From NCBI GenBank assembly GCA_028023455.1, contig JAQFVV010000002.1, forward strand, positions 30,699,725-30,763,724: a stretch of DNA of 64,000 nucleotides, read 5' to 3'. Both the position numbers and the translations under genes were made by a program. The notes under the pieces were generated by a model. The model worked only from the letters and a program-made list of their open reading frames with translations, was not told the origin of the DNA and made no database searches. Below, piece by piece: positions 46,315 through 57,659 of the stretch. The stretch comes from Epiperipatus broadwayi (Eukaryota > Onychophora > Udeonychophora > Euonychophora > Peripatidae). The number at the start of each line of letters is the position of its first letter. The stretch's first letter is position 1.

Positions 46315-47030
46315 AAATTGGATATTTGAATATGCAAGGTGGTAGGAGACCAGAAAAGTGGCTGGAATTAAATAAAGCAGTTAAAAATGAAGAGCTTGAG
46401 GTATTAGCAGTAGTGGAAACACATCTAAGAGAAGAAAGAAGAACCTATACTGGAAGACTTGGTATGGCAGGGTATAAATAGAAAAGAAAAAGGGGGGGGG
46501 GAAATTTTTTGTTAAGTGTCAAGAACATTTGTGGTTTGAGATAAGATTAGGAAGACAAGAATGGATGGTAGCTATAGTGTATATGGCCACTGGAGATAGT
46601 CAAACTATAATGGAGTGGAACAGTAGCATATATGAATGCCTAGTTAAGGATATACAGAGTTTCAAAAAAAAAAAAGGAAGAAAATAATGGTTATAGAGGA
46701 TATGAATGGGCATATTGAAGAAATTGATGATGTGGATAACAAGAATGGACAGCTTTTGAAATTTTTTTTATCAGAAAGTGAATTTGAGCATTGGAAATTT
46801 ATCAAATATTTATGAGGGACAATATACATGGTCTAGAAATAATATATTTCACACAATAGATTACATATTAGTAAAGAAAGGGGGAATGAATAAAGTATGA
46901 AGAGTATGTAATAGTAAACATAATTTCTTTATAATAGAAATGGTTAGTAATGTGATAGAAAATAGTAATAAAAAGTAGAAAGGATAATCAAAAATGAGGA
47001 TGGAGAATGAATGATAAGAATAAGATAGAA
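46315..47030 (+). pseudogene. LINE ORF2: AP-type endonuclease domain
   Basis: VKIGYLNMQGGRRPEKWLEL then EELEVLAVVETHLREERRTY (catalytic Glu in VVETHL) begin the domain. Downstream, across frames, EDMNGHI..DNKNGQLL, then EGQYTWSRN and TIDYILVKK give the Asn and final block of the APE-like fold. A G-run at 46492-46500 and other shifts break the frame. Confidence 0.75.
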
Positions 47031-47289
47031 TAATATGAAATAAAAGTAGAAGAAATCATGGAAGAGTTTATTGGGGATGAATATAAGGAATGGTGTGGTG
47101 AAGTAGAAAAATTTGGCAAATAGAGTTTTAGGTGAGAATATTCAGAAGAATAAAAGTAATAGAAAAGTGAGAATTAGTAAAAGTGTAAAAGAGAGGGAAA
47201 AGCATGCAGAGAATATAAATGTGCTATTAAAAACAAAGAAAGTGAAAAAGATGTTAATATTAAATGGGAAAAATATTTAAAAAAAAAGA

Positions 47290-49535
47290 AGTTGGCTAAA
47301 ATAGATAATTATAGAGAGAGAATGAAATTAAATAGTAAATTATTGGAGGATATTAATAAAAGTGGAAGAGATGGGAGTAAAAAATTTTGGAAATATATTA
47401 AAAGGAGGAATGTAGGGGAGAGAGAAACATTATTATTAGATGATGAGGAAAAAGAATGTAGCTCTAGAGAAGAATTAGAGACAGTCTTAAATTAGTATGT
47501 TATGGATATAGAAAAGATGTTAGATGTGAAAGACAGGGTGATAGTAATGTAAATATTAGGTTTACAGAAAATGAATTGAATGAGGCAGGAAAGAAATTGA
47601 AAATTGGGAAGCAAAAAGTTTAGATGGATAGGCAGCAGAGATGATGATGAATTTAGTTAATAGGGAAAAATTAAATCTATTATCATGTTTTAATAAGATG
47701 GCACAGAAGAGAGAATTTCCAGATAGCTGGAATAATACAAGAGTAAGGCTACTATTTAAAGAAAAGGGTAAGGATCATAGAAAGTTAAACAATTATAGAC
47801 TGATAGCTGTAAGCAAGATATAAAGTTTTTGCATATATGGTGGCTGGAAGGATGGCAAAATGGATGGAAGAAAATAATATAGTGGGAGAAATGCAAGAAG
47901 GTTTTAGATTGGATAGGCATATAGGAGATAGTTTATTTGTAGTCACACAACTTATAGATATGAGTAGGAATACAGGTAGACAATTATATATGGTCTTTAT
48001 AGATATAGAGAAGGCATATGATAGAGTAAATAGAAATAGATTATGGGTAAGTTTAGTAAATTTGGGAATGAATGGAGCTTTAGTGGATCTTATTAAGAGA
48101 TTGTATGAAAATAATTACTATATGTATCAGTTAGGAAATATAGAATCAGTTAGAGTTAAAAATGGGGTGGGACTAAGGCAAGGATGCCCTATGTCACCTA
48201 TTTTGTTTTTGTTGTATTTGAGTGAAATGGAGAGAGCAATAGAATGACTAGGAAGGGGGGTAGAGATACCATTAATAGATGGCAAGGGAGTGTATATACA
48301 TTATCAGGTCTTTTATTTGCTGATGATATCTTCTTGTGCACAGAAAGTAGGGAAGATATGGAAGTTATGCTGAAGACATGCACAAGGGTGGGTAAAGAGA
48401 TGGGAATTAAATTTAGTGAAGAAAAATCAAAAGTAATGATGATAAATGCTGGGGAAAGAGAAGACAAAGAATTTTTATTGGGGGATATAAAGTTAAATGT
48501 GGTGAATAGATATAACTATTTGGGAATTGTCTTAAGTAATCAGAGAAATTGCTTGGATGAATGGGAGAAAAAATTGATAAATGAAGCAAAGAAAAGAAAG
48601 GGATTGATAAAGAAATTAACAGTGTTTTCATATAATAAATATGATGTAGCTAGAATTGTATGGAAGGGAGTGGCAATAGCAGGGTTAACTTATGGTAATG
48701 ATGCATTATGTGTTAGTAAAGGGGTATTAGATTACTTAGAAAAAGTACAAAGAGAAGTAGGAAGACATGCATTAGATGCAGATGTGTGGATGGCAAAGGA
48801 GGCAATTCAAGGAGAAATGGGATGGTCAAGTTTTTATATGAGAGATGCAAAAAGCAAAATGAAAATGTTTGGTAGATTGCAATTTATGGATAATAAGAGA
48901 ATAGCCAAAATAGTATTTAATTGGGTTATGAGTAAAGGACAGGCAACAAGATGGGTGAGAAAGGTAGTACGGTATGCAGAAGATTTGGATAAAGACTTTA
49001 TGTCAGTATACTTATACAAAAGGTGGGATGATTGTGTTAGGAGAATTGTTGAGTATTATAGTGGCAAGGAATGGGATAGGAGAATAGATGCATTAATAAA
49101 AAATAGGGAGTTGGAGAGATGGAGAACTAGTATGGAGAGTAAAAGTAATATATACAGAAGTAAACAGAATATTGGGTGCGAGTTAATTTATGATAATGGA
49201 AAGGAAAGTAGTTTACTGTTTAAGGCTTAAACAGGATCATTAGCAACAAGGGAATATACACATAAATGGAGAAATGTGGGTGATTTAGTCTGCAAGTTAT
49301 GTAAGGAAGGCATAGAAAATGTTAGGCATCTGCTAATTGAATGTAAATGCTTACAAGCAGAAAGGGTACAAATAATGAAGTTGTGGGAGAATAAATATAA
49401 ACAAAGTGATTATACAGAAAGTGGGTTCTTGGTTTTTATGCTGGGTTTTGGAAAAGATAAGAGGGATTTAGATATAAAGGCCATAGAGTGGATAAAGATA
49501 ATGTTGTGGAAATGGAGTGGAGCAGGATAGAGAAG
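47290..49535 (+). pseudogene. LINE ORF2: reverse transcriptase and C-terminal zinc-binding domain
   Basis: The RT copies LINE RNA at the nicked target. Motifs in order: DSWNNTRVRLLFKEKGKDHR and NNYRLIAVSKI (47720-47823), QLYMVFIDIEKAYDRV (motif A, catalytic Asp), GLRQGCPMSPILFLLYLSEM (motif B), then after a stop and shift at 48245-48300 LLFADDIFLCTES (motif C, FADD). The thumb region continues uninterrupted to 49230. The tail has CKLCKEGIENVRHLLIECKC (Cys-Cys-His-Cys zinc-binding pattern) at 49288-49350 and ends at 49530. Breaks: near 47495-47640, 47822, 48245 and 49228. The catalytic residues are intact. Confidence 0.9.
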
Positions 49536-49690
49536 AAAATGGGAAAAACTTAGGATGGTAATGGAAAGGTGAGCTAAGGTGACTAATAGGTGTTTCTGGG
49601 TATAGTGGCTGAGAGATACCTGATTCTGAGAAAAGAGAAACCGTAGTGCATCACATTGCATCGTGGAGGTTATTGGTTGATGTAAAAAAA

Positions 49691-50859
49691 AAATACGAAA
49701 TGAAAATCTAGTAAATAACAGAAATCTAAATGCTAAAATTTAATTATTAATTTATATTTTTCTCTAATGGCAAAAAATATTGTATATATTTTTTTAACAA
49801 CATTTCTCCTAAGTGTGAATACCGTAATAATTTTTGCCATTAGCCATAAATGTAGAATTTGAAAGTTGATTAATATTGTTGTAAAAAATTTTTTAAATGA
49901 AAGTCTAATAAAATGGCAAAAAATCTATGTTATCGCTGAATTGACTAACATCATTGGCTGAAATAAAAAGTTATACATGCTACTGGATGGTGTAGCAACA
50001 TATGGATAAGACTTTTCACAGTATTTGAATGAAGCGTCAGACATTGCTGTTATGTTTTGTAAGCTTATTTGCATTCAATTTTTTTTCTGCAGTTTGTTTT
50101 GTTCATTTGTTTTTTTTTTTTATTGTTTTTTCATACCTGTACAAGTATTAATTTTAATCGCGAGCCAGAAATGCTCTGTATTAAAACAGGAAAAAATTTA
50201 AAAGAGAAAGTGTAAAATAGTCAGCAATTTAAATTATGAATATATGATTAAATTATCAATCTGCACCATTTTGAAAAAAATGGCAAAAAAACCGTAGAAA
50301 GAATTTCAAATTCAGCAGTTGACATTGTACGTTATGTGAACTAATGGAAGTTGTTTTGCTAATATGGGTTAATTGAAGTAGATGATGGTAGCATCCTGAG
50401 GCAATCATTTGGGGGAAAAGTCAAGCATTTGTATGAATACTTTTTTTGCAGTATCTTCTAATGCAACTACTGTTCCTGCAAAGGCATTTATTGCCAGTAA
50501 CGTATGATTTACCGGATTCAGGAAAAGGTACTGGAATGTGTAACATTAAAAGGCATGGTGAAACTGTTAGCACAGTTAATACAGCTGTTGAATGTTATTT
50601 CACAAGAAAGTGGAATTCTTGGACTCTTTATTAGGAAATACAAATTTACATTTTAATTTTTAATTCCATATGTAACTTTACATTTATATTTTTTATTTTT
50701 GCTTAAATTGCCGTATTGAATGGTAATTTTGGTTGCGATCATAGGCTTGGAAGGAATTGCTCCTAAGTACATGTTTTTTAATATAGGCTTCATTTAACCA
50801 ATGATATAATGAATTTTAGCAAATTATCGTAAATAGAGGGATTTGAACTCAGGATTTTT
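49691..50859. other. Non-coding spacer
   Basis: AT-rich with recurring AATGGCAAAAAAT text at 49766, 49912 and 50280. Nothing else. Confidence 0.4.
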
Positions 50860-51130
50860 TAATCTATTCATCCTCCATTTTATTTCAAGCAACCAATACA
50901 CATGTCCATACATGTTGCAAAAAAGATACATGATATCCAATATGTCATTTCGTGCAGAATCAGCACTCATCAGTTGGGCTACATCATAATCTCCCACACA
51001 CATATACAATTGGTGCTCAGTTTATATTAAGATAACAAGTCTTCAAACTTTAATGGACAGGCTTCAATTTTGTCACCCTTTCAACTATTCAACTGCCTAT
51101 TTGAGTGAAAACCAATGATGGAATGCTAAA
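50860..51130 (-). repeat. Family B ribozyme repeat, single arm
   Basis: Homologous to the left arm at 31574-31865: the tRNA-like end (GAGTTCAAATCCCTC on the minus strand, 50838-50852), the hammerhead, then TTTAATGGACAGGCTTCAA and TGATGGAATGCT. The second arm is absent. Decay between the parts is moderate. Confidence 0.75.
50937..50977 (-). ncRNA. Hammerhead ribozyme candidate, family B
   Basis: On the minus strand CCCAA, CTGATGA (50967-50973), GTGCTGATTCTGCAC, GAAA (50948-50951), TGACAT, A, TTGG. Stem I CCAA/TTGG; stem II GTGC/GCAC with the preferred G-C closing pair; stem III ATG/CAT with a one-base loop; cleavage triplet ATA. All core positions match the consensus. Confidence 0.75.
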
Positions 51131-51399
51131 TATCTTTATTGGATTTGATATTATAGTCATACCCATGTAGACATTATGTCAATTTAACCCCTCATATTAT
51201 ATATTGTAAAACATCAAATCTGGAAACTAAACTATTCAATATAATAAATTACCAATCCAAAATTAAATTATTAGCTATAATCAACTTGAAAATTCATTGT
51301 ATATGGTTACCCTGCTAAGGCAAAATTTTCAAGAGCAAAATAACCAAAGCAAAACACACCACCACATATATTACATTATTTCTAACAATTCAAACTAAC
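51131..51399. other. Spacer
   Basis: AT-rich, no feature recognised. Confidence 0.4.
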
Positions 51400-51745
51400 A
51401 TTTCATCTATGAAAAGAAGTTTTGCTTAAATTAATAGTTTTGGTCTTACAAAATTTTATTAAAATACTTTATTTTTTCTTGTCATTCCTTTCAAAGAAGG
51501 CAATCTTAGCCTGCTCAAACAAAATCTTATGGTCTGCATTTCTCTCATGCATATATAATGAACTAACATATTTACTTTTACGAACATTCACTCTTTTATT
51601 TAAACTCAGACTACTTTGATGTATGTAATTTCTTTCATATTACACATTATTTAATAAATTATTTAGAGTGTCACTTTTTCCCCATGCTTTTTTTATTATT
51701 ATGAAATACATTATGATTCTCCTTTAAAGTCTTGAAGTCAATTGA
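51400..51745 (-). pseudogene. Penelope-like element 1 relative, inverted fragment
   Basis: The minus strand translates in shifted frames to HNVFHNNKKSMGK, TLNNLLNNV, then YIHQSSLSLNKRVNVRKSKY and FEQAKIAFFE, matching the RT end and GIY-YIG region of element 1 (NSKLFGNKKIAWKRG, SLNERIKVHKSRVKNR, DESKVFFE). Confidence 0.7.
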
Positions 51746-51784
51746 AAAATCAAAGAAATAAAATCATATATATATATTTAAACT

Positions 51785-52015
51785 CTTAAAATATTTTATT
51801 ATTATTGGAGGGTTGCATTAGATCCTAAGATCTAGGTGCAGTGCTCTCAGATCCAAAGCTCCGCACTGACGAAGGCCACAAGCCAGAAACTAGTTGGGAT
51901 ATTGGATGAGTAGGCATTAGATAGGGATTTTATGCACAAGCCTTTTGGCATCCATTGATTACTCTGGTTGGCACAGGGTGGCACTACTGTATGGAGAGTT
52001 TTGCCTTGTTTATAA
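51785..52015 (+). repeat. Family A ribozyme repeat
   Basis: Hammerhead-like core: GCTCCGCA, CTGACGA (51868-51874, fits CUGANGA), AGGCCACAAGCCA, GAAAC, TAGTT, GGG. Stem II GGC/GCC pairs. Then the body TAGGGATTTTATGCACAAGC and arm CACTACTGTATGGAGAGTTT. Located between two opposed Penelope-like fragments. Confidence 0.7.
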
Positions 52016-52072
52016 ATTCTATATTATGATTAAGGGTATTTTATCTAATAAAAATGATAATAGTGATAAGTA

Positions 52073-52606
52073 CGAGGTGTGACAATGTAATTCTTGGAAT
52101 GGCCATGTGGTATCACCTCTCACCTAATTGTATTGAAATCAACGAGTATTGAACATTCGTGTTTTAATATGCTTAAGGTAACACATGTTCAAATTTTAAG
52201 CTGATAGAACTAGTTGTTAGTTAGTTGTTATGAATATAAATATTCTTGTATACACTTTGACATAATTATAAAGACTTTTTGGCCAAAAAATCAGTTACAC
52301 AAGTGGATCACCCTGCCTATTCACTTGACTTAGCTTCTTGAGTTTTTTGGTTATTTCCAAGATTAAAAACTGCCCTGAAAGGATGAAGGTTTCTACTATA
52401 ACTCATACCCAGAAGAATGTGAGACAGCTGCTTAACATTATTTCTGAAAATGAGTTCTTGGTGTGCTTCCAGAAATGAAAATGTCATTTTAATCATTGTA
52501 TAGATGAACAAGAGGGTTACTTTGAAGACGACAGTAACCACTAGGATACACTTCCATGTGTATGTTTTATAAAGCTGTACTCTGGGAATTAAATTGTCAC
52601 ACCTTG
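52073..52606 (+). mobile_element. Internally deleted mariner transposon
   Basis: Flanked by TA on both sides (52071-52072, 52607-52608). The ends are inverted: CGAGGTGTGACAATGTAATT on the left, AATTAAATTGTCACACCTTG on the right. The interior jumps from the 5' untranslated region to the C-terminal transposase, where PAYSLDLAS.VFWLFPRLKT (YSPDLAPxDxxLFP block of mariner, final catalytic Asp region) and TQKNVRQLLNIISENEF are readable around 52317-52455. A non-functional deletion derivative. Confidence 0.85.
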
Positions 52607-52639
52607 TATATTTTCTTTTTTTTTTGTCTTAATAAATTG

Positions 52640-52908
52640 TCCTCATAAAAGATTTTAAGGAAGAATATAATATACTGCATGGACAAAAGGCGTTATTTTT
52701 TAAATAATGTGAAAGAGATTATAGAAACACCATTTCTGGAATTGCTTATATATAGATCAAAGTAGTTTGAGTTTAAATGAAAGAATAAACATTTTTAAAA
52801 GTAAAAGAATAAATATCTTAGATCTCCATTATATATTCCTAAGAGAAGTACTGGCCATAAGATTTGTACGAGCAGGCTGAAGTTGTCTTCTTTGAGATTT
52901 TATTTATT
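52640..52908 (+). pseudogene. Penelope-like element 1 relative, plus-strand fragment
   Basis: Translates in part to YRSK.SSLSLNERINIFKSKR and a KSCLLCDF-like end, matching the GIY-YIG region of element 1 (10835-10980). With 51400-51745 it forms a third head-to-head pair, with a family A repeat and a mariner between the heads. Confidence 0.65.
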
Positions 52909-54330
52909 TAACAGGTTGATTTTTTTAGGCAGCTTAAACACCAATAAAATATTGTAAAGGAATTTGTGGAGATTCCAACAAGAAGACAGATTCATTAGTG
53001 ATTTTATTAAATCCTTTAATTTTGGTGATGTTACTGAAGGTTCAATATTAACTATATGAATCATAGTTTGGGTTTGTCCACATTTACATAAATCTCCATG
53101 TCCTGATTCTATGAGACTCCATTTGCATACAGGAAGTTAAGATCCAGCTGGCTTTATTGTTGTATTTGGAAAAAGAAATTTGTATAGAACATCATAAGAA
53201 TTTCATTTTTTTACAACAAATTCTTTGATATTAGATTCTTGATTGGATATCCAAAATATGGATCCTGATTTGAGACAAATCTTAGGTAATGAAGTTATCT
53301 TTTGAGTTGATAGGAAATCCAACCCACATAACAGCTTTTTATATATTTTCTGTGAAGCAATTCCTGATATCTGGCAGAAGAGCCGAAAGTACAATAAGAC
53401 ATTGCAAAGGAGTAGACTTGAGTGTACTAGTATTATTTCTCAATATTAAATAGAGGTATCCAAACATTAACCCAGTGTTCACTAGCAGAGAAGCTATCAT
53501 AAGGTATTTATATCGCAACCCCAAACAGTACCAGCCAGTTTTTGAAGGAGGTTATTCTTAGAAATTAATTTTGATCTAATTTGAGATAAATGATGAAAAT
53601 AAATTAGTCAAAGATCCAAGATTATTCCTACATATTGTGTTGTAAGATTGTGTTTCATTCTGTTATTGCAAATGTTTATATTCGATTAAAATATGGACTC
53701 CTGTTGTTTAGATGAAAAATTGAACATAGTGTTTTTATTGAATTTTGAATATATCTCTAGACTTTGAAAATATCCTTATTAAGAGATTTTTTGGTACTTG
53801 GAACCTTATCCCCATGTGGCCGCAAGAGGCGCTGTTTTCCATGTGAACAGCGCCATCTAGTGGCTGGAACTTGCATCACTGCTTTAGGCCCCCTACTTTG
53901 AATATTTCTGTGGTTGACACGGAAAACAGCGCCTCTTGCAGCCACATGGGGTTAAAGTTCCAAGTACCAATTTTTCTATTTTGAGAAAAATTTCCGTTTC
54001 AAAAATCAAAGCACTATCATTAATATAGATGAATTTCCTGCATTCTTTATCGAGAAGATCACCAATGAATATATATCAAATAAAGTAGATGAGAGAATCC
54101 TATGATAGACCATTTTATAAAATTTTGCATTTAGTGTCACCTGAATTTTTCTGTTGGGGAGCATTTTGCCGATTAAACTAAATTAATAGTTTCGCTGTGC
54201 TGAGGTTAGATAATAAAGGTTGCACTATTTTTTAATTTATTTTCAAAGCCTTTTTCAGGGTGAATTGATAAAAATGAAACTTATTCATAGCAACTTTTTT
54301 TCCGGATCAATCAAACCTGTTCAATGAATA
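52909..54330 (-). pseudogene. Jockey-like LINE reverse transcriptase fragment
   Basis: Minus-strand reading, broken by many shifts: KMLPNRKIQVTLN (54165-54125), an L-FNIYTNDL-like segment, CRKFIYINDSALIFETEIF (catalytic YxDD changed to YIND, 54038-53985), NTSTLKSTPLQCLIVLSALLP (53435-53370; the Jockey STP-WLPVL block) and the C-terminal LCKCGQTQTMIHIVNIEPS (53095-53035; zinc-binding CxCG...H). It ends near 52909. Too decayed to function. Confidence 0.75.
53792..53969. mobile_element. 178-bp MITE inside the Jockey-like copy
   Basis: Ends TGGTACTTGGAAC and its complement, inverted homology of about 50 bp (CCCCATGTGGC.GCAAGAGGC, CGCTGTTTTCC). The exact 6-bp direct repeat ATTTTT flanks it (53786-53791, 53970-53975). 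It is GC-rich compared with the host sequence. The first bases GGTACTTG equal those of the TIR element at 7735, which may be relatedness or chance. Confidence 0.85.
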
Positions 54331-55224
54331 AATAGCTCTCGACTATTAGCAAAATTTGTGCTAATATGATTTTACCGAAAAGCTTGTAAGACATAATAAT
54401 AATATTGGCCAATAATTTTTTTGTATCATTACAGAGTTTATTTTTTAATCAAATTTTTATATATTTTGAAGTTTAAAGAAACAAATTAATTTTTTCTCCT
54501 TAGGAAGTCATTGTAACCATCATAACCCAATCAGTTAAATCATGTAATTGCTTAAAATGTCTCTTGACCATCGGTGCGATTTGCACCCTAGTATAATTTT
54601 GGTGTTATACCCAAGTTGTATTGCTTTTATTTCAATGTCATTTAATGTATTTTGAATATATAGGGAACACAATAGACAAGTCCTCTACCTTATCTCAATT
54701 GTGTTCAACTCTAATAACTATTGTCATCCAATGGGATTATCTATGCGATCTTCCTTTTGTATTATTCTCGATTTCTCACCTTGCAATTATGATGCTGTCT
54801 TGGGTTGTCATACTGTAACCCATGAAACCCATGATATGCAGTGCATGTAGATCATCAGCTACAATGTACTTGTGTGTTCTCAATCTTGTATCTTGCTCTG
54901 TGTGTGAAATAAAGTTTCCTTTTGAAATGTAGAATTGTTTCTTTTTTGTGCGAGGTCTTTGATTTATGATTTATGATGCGTTTCAGGCCACGAATTGTCC
55001 TTGCCAACCCGACTAAAGGAATAATTTAAAAGCTTTCAAAATGAAAGCATTTTCAAATTAATATATCAAAATGTAATTTAAAATTAATTAAATAAAAATA
55101 TTTAAATTTTATTTTATGATCAATATTTTCTTAGCTTTATTGTTTTTAGTCCTATGATAGTTTTACAGTGCATTTAATATTTTTTGTGTAATTTATTGTT
55201 AAAATTGCAGCTTCAATCAAATGC
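54331..55224. other. Non-coding; possible solo LTR-like segment 54480-54960
   Basis: 54480-54960 is less AT-rich and ends with an AATAAAGTTTCC polyadenylation-like signal at 54908. It might be the 3' end of a transcript or a solo LTR, but I find no second copy. Confidence 0.3.
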
Positions 55225-55875
55225 ATAAAAAAGTAAATACTGTCATCATCATCATCAATCATTATAAATGCACAGCAGGATGAAGGTCTCTCCAAGTTCA
55301 AACCATCTCCAATCTTTAGCTTCTCTTCTCCACACCACCCCTGCTTACTTTCTTATTTCATCCATCCATCTCACATGTGGTCTCTTTCTGGGTCTTTTAC
55401 AATCTCTTGAAATCCAGTTTAAGATTTCAATTGTCCATCTATTATCATCTCTTCTAGCAATATGTCCAGTCCAACTCCACTTCAGTCTTTTCATTTTTTC
55501 AATGAGGTCAATAACATCTGTTTGTTCTCTTACCCATATATTGCGTTTTCGATCTCTTCACTTCTAACATGCATCTCTCCATACTTTTGTGAGTGGTCTG
55601 AAGTCTCTGTATTACTCTTCTATTAAGTGCCCAAGTCTCAGATCCATTAATAAGAACTGGTAAAACACATTTATTAAAAATTTTTTTTTTCAAACACATA
55701 TTTCCTTTTAGTATCAAGTTATTTCTACCAAAAGCACTCCAATCAAGTTTAATTCTATGATTAATTTCATCCATTATGTTTCCATCTGTATTAATAATCT
55801 GACCAAGATATTTGTAGCCGTTAACTTTTTCTAACTCATCATACGATGTTTTTAGTAACCAACAGGTTGAGGAGG
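55225..55875 (-). mobile_element. RTE-clade LINE, 3' fragment
   Basis: Minus strand: MDEINHRIKLDWSAFGRNNL then KKKIFNKCVLPVLINGSETW (55774-55620), followed by the C-terminal LKWSWTGHIARR..DNRWTIEI and RPHVRWMDEIRK-type segment in a shifted frame down to 55270. It ends at a TGATGATGATGA tail (55242-55258), the short 3' microsatellite typical of RTE elements. Same family as 60795-62400. Confidence 0.85.
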
Positions 55876-56467
55876 AGTACCAATAGTACTTAATTACTTT
55901 GCTGTTGATTTTATTTTTAAACGAAAATATGTTTTATTTTTGGAATAAAAAATTTCAAATTAACCTAATATACTCGTCTTCTTTAAAGTGAAAGCGATAA
56001 ATTTCAAGATAGCATTAATTCGAAATGCAATGGAAAGCAATTAAAAATGGTGAAATCGTAAGGGAGTTTCCAATGGAACATTTAATGGAGAAATACTTTA
56101 GTCTACTTATTACACCCCCCCCCCACTTCCAAACTGAAAATAATGTTTTTTAAATGGATTTTTTCCAGCGGTAATTACCTATATTTAAAATCTTTCTTAC
56201 TCAAAAACACTCTTAAGAAAATGATAGTTAATCAAAGAAGCATCTTAAGTGTTGTAATTTTATTTTTAATAAGAAAGGAAGTTTAAACTTTGTTTATTTC
56301 TTTTTTATTATTATTATTATTATAATAATTCCATAACCTTATATAAAATTGTCTTTTTATTTAGATTGTCATAGAAAATAATATTCATTGAAAGAGGAAA
56401 AACATTATTAATATTGTTAATTATTTGAATTTTTTTTAAAAGGGGAGAATTGTGTACAAAATACGAT
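55876..56467. other. Spacer
   Basis: AT-rich with a C-run (56115-56124) and an (ATT)n tract near 56308-56325. No gene. Confidence 0.45.
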
Positions 56468-56574
56468 GCAAAGCGTTGGTGATCGAGAGGTCAGCACAGC
56501 TGCCTTACAAGCAGTTATCCCGGGTTAGCAGGTTCACTTCCCGGCCGATGCTATGACACTTGCAAAAAAAAAAA
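56468..56574 (+). repeat. tRNA-derived SINE with A tail
   Basis: GCAAAGCGTTGGTGATCGAG, GTCAGCACAGCTGCCTTACA, GGTTCACTTCCCGGCC then an A-run (56564-56574). A box, Val-like TAC anticodon loop and B box are all visible, with an insertion (about 12-17 bp) between anticodon arm and T arm. A second copy lies at 20311-20385 (minus). This may be a short Pol III element. Confidence 0.75.
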
Positions 56575-57509
56575 GATTCATGGCAACTTAATCCCCCTAC
56601 TGCAGCTTTTTAAATATACATGTGAAAGTGTACACTAATGGTTACTGTCACCTTCAAAATAAGTTCCCTTATGCATCAATACACTGATTAAAATGCCATT
56701 CCCCATTTTTGGAAGTATACCCAGAAATCATTTTTAGGATTTGTGTTGAGGAGCGGTTTCACATTCTTTTGGATGTCAGTTATAGTAGAAAATCTTCATA
56801 TTTTCAGTGCAGTTTTTAATTTTGGAAATAACCAAAAAATCATAGAGAGCTAAGTCAGGTGAATAGGCAGGATAGGCTAGTTGTGCAATTGAATTTTTGG
56901 TCAAAATGTCTCTGTTCATTCATCAAGATTGGAGGCACAAACTTTGCAAAAATCTTTCTCATGTCCAATTCTTTATTAAAATTAGCTTGTTTCTCGATTA
57001 ATCTGCCATTCTTCAGCTATCAATCTCACATTTAATTATCTGTCAGACCATATTGCAAATTATACTTTGTTAATATTAATGCCAATTATTGTTGTTTTTG
57101 GCTGTCTGCTTCTAGGATCATCCATCACATCCTCTTGCCTATCTTTGAACCTCTTATGCTAAAAAACACATTCGATTTCTTCATAGCGTCTTTACCAAAT
57201 GCCACTTGTAAAGTTGTAACATTTCAGTAGCTCATTTGCTGATTTTCACACAAAATTCGACATTAATACGCTGCTCAAAATTTTGATTACCCATTTTTAT
57301 GCCAAAGTGTTAACATGGATATTTATTATCTTCTCACATGGATATTTATTATCTTCTCAATAGCTAGCTAACAATTAGCTCTATCAACTTAAAATTTACA
57401 CACATGTTAGCTTAAACATGTTCAAATATGAATACTCACGTGATTTTGATACAATAACATCATGAGTGACACCACATGGCCATTTTGGGAATTAAATTGT
57501 CATACCTCA
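56575..57509 (-). mobile_element. mariner transposon, decayed
   Basis: Right end (minus strand start) TGAGGTATGACAATTTAATT with TA just outside; the left end is a degenerate copy (TGGCAACTTAATCCC at 56582). On the minus strand the transposase start MGNQNFEQRINVEFCVK, ATEMLQLYKWHLVK and a KTALKI..FSTITDIQKNVK-like C-terminal are readable in several frames. It shares the family of 52073-52606 but keeps more of the N-terminal DNA-binding region. A short tandem duplication ATGGATATTTATTATCTTCT lies at 57313-57357. Confidence 0.8.
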
Positions 57510-57659
57510 TACATGTCTATTATGAAATTCTATTAGTAATTTAATTTGTCTGCTTAAGCTAATAATTTATATGTGTGTATAGTGTAAGTTTATTTATTTT
57601 AATTATCAGTTCTATAGATATTTGATAGTTGTAACAATTTTAATGAGTTCATAAATATC

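Larger units (their letters stand above)
44700..49690 (+). mobile_element. Nearly full-length CR1/L2-like LINE
   Basis: A non-LTR retrotransposon with ORF1 (PHD-like finger plus SGNH esterase), an AP-type endonuclease, reverse transcriptase and a C-terminal zinc-binding domain, all on the plus strand. It has several frame breaks but long open stretches, so it is fairly young. Truncated relatives lie at 20795-21135 and 23655-25020 (minus). The 5' start is not certain; the 3' end follows GTGCATCACATTGCATC and a short A-run near 49683-49692. Confidence 0.85.

Noticed and set aside
49692-50860. 5' part of another LINE after 49690
   Set aside because: No coding frame or homology to the LINE copies is visible.
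56468-56574. Functional tRNA-Val gene
   Set aside because: The tRNA-like head has an insertion between the anticodon arm and T arm, an A tail instead of an acceptor 3' end, and a second decayed copy; it is a SINE.
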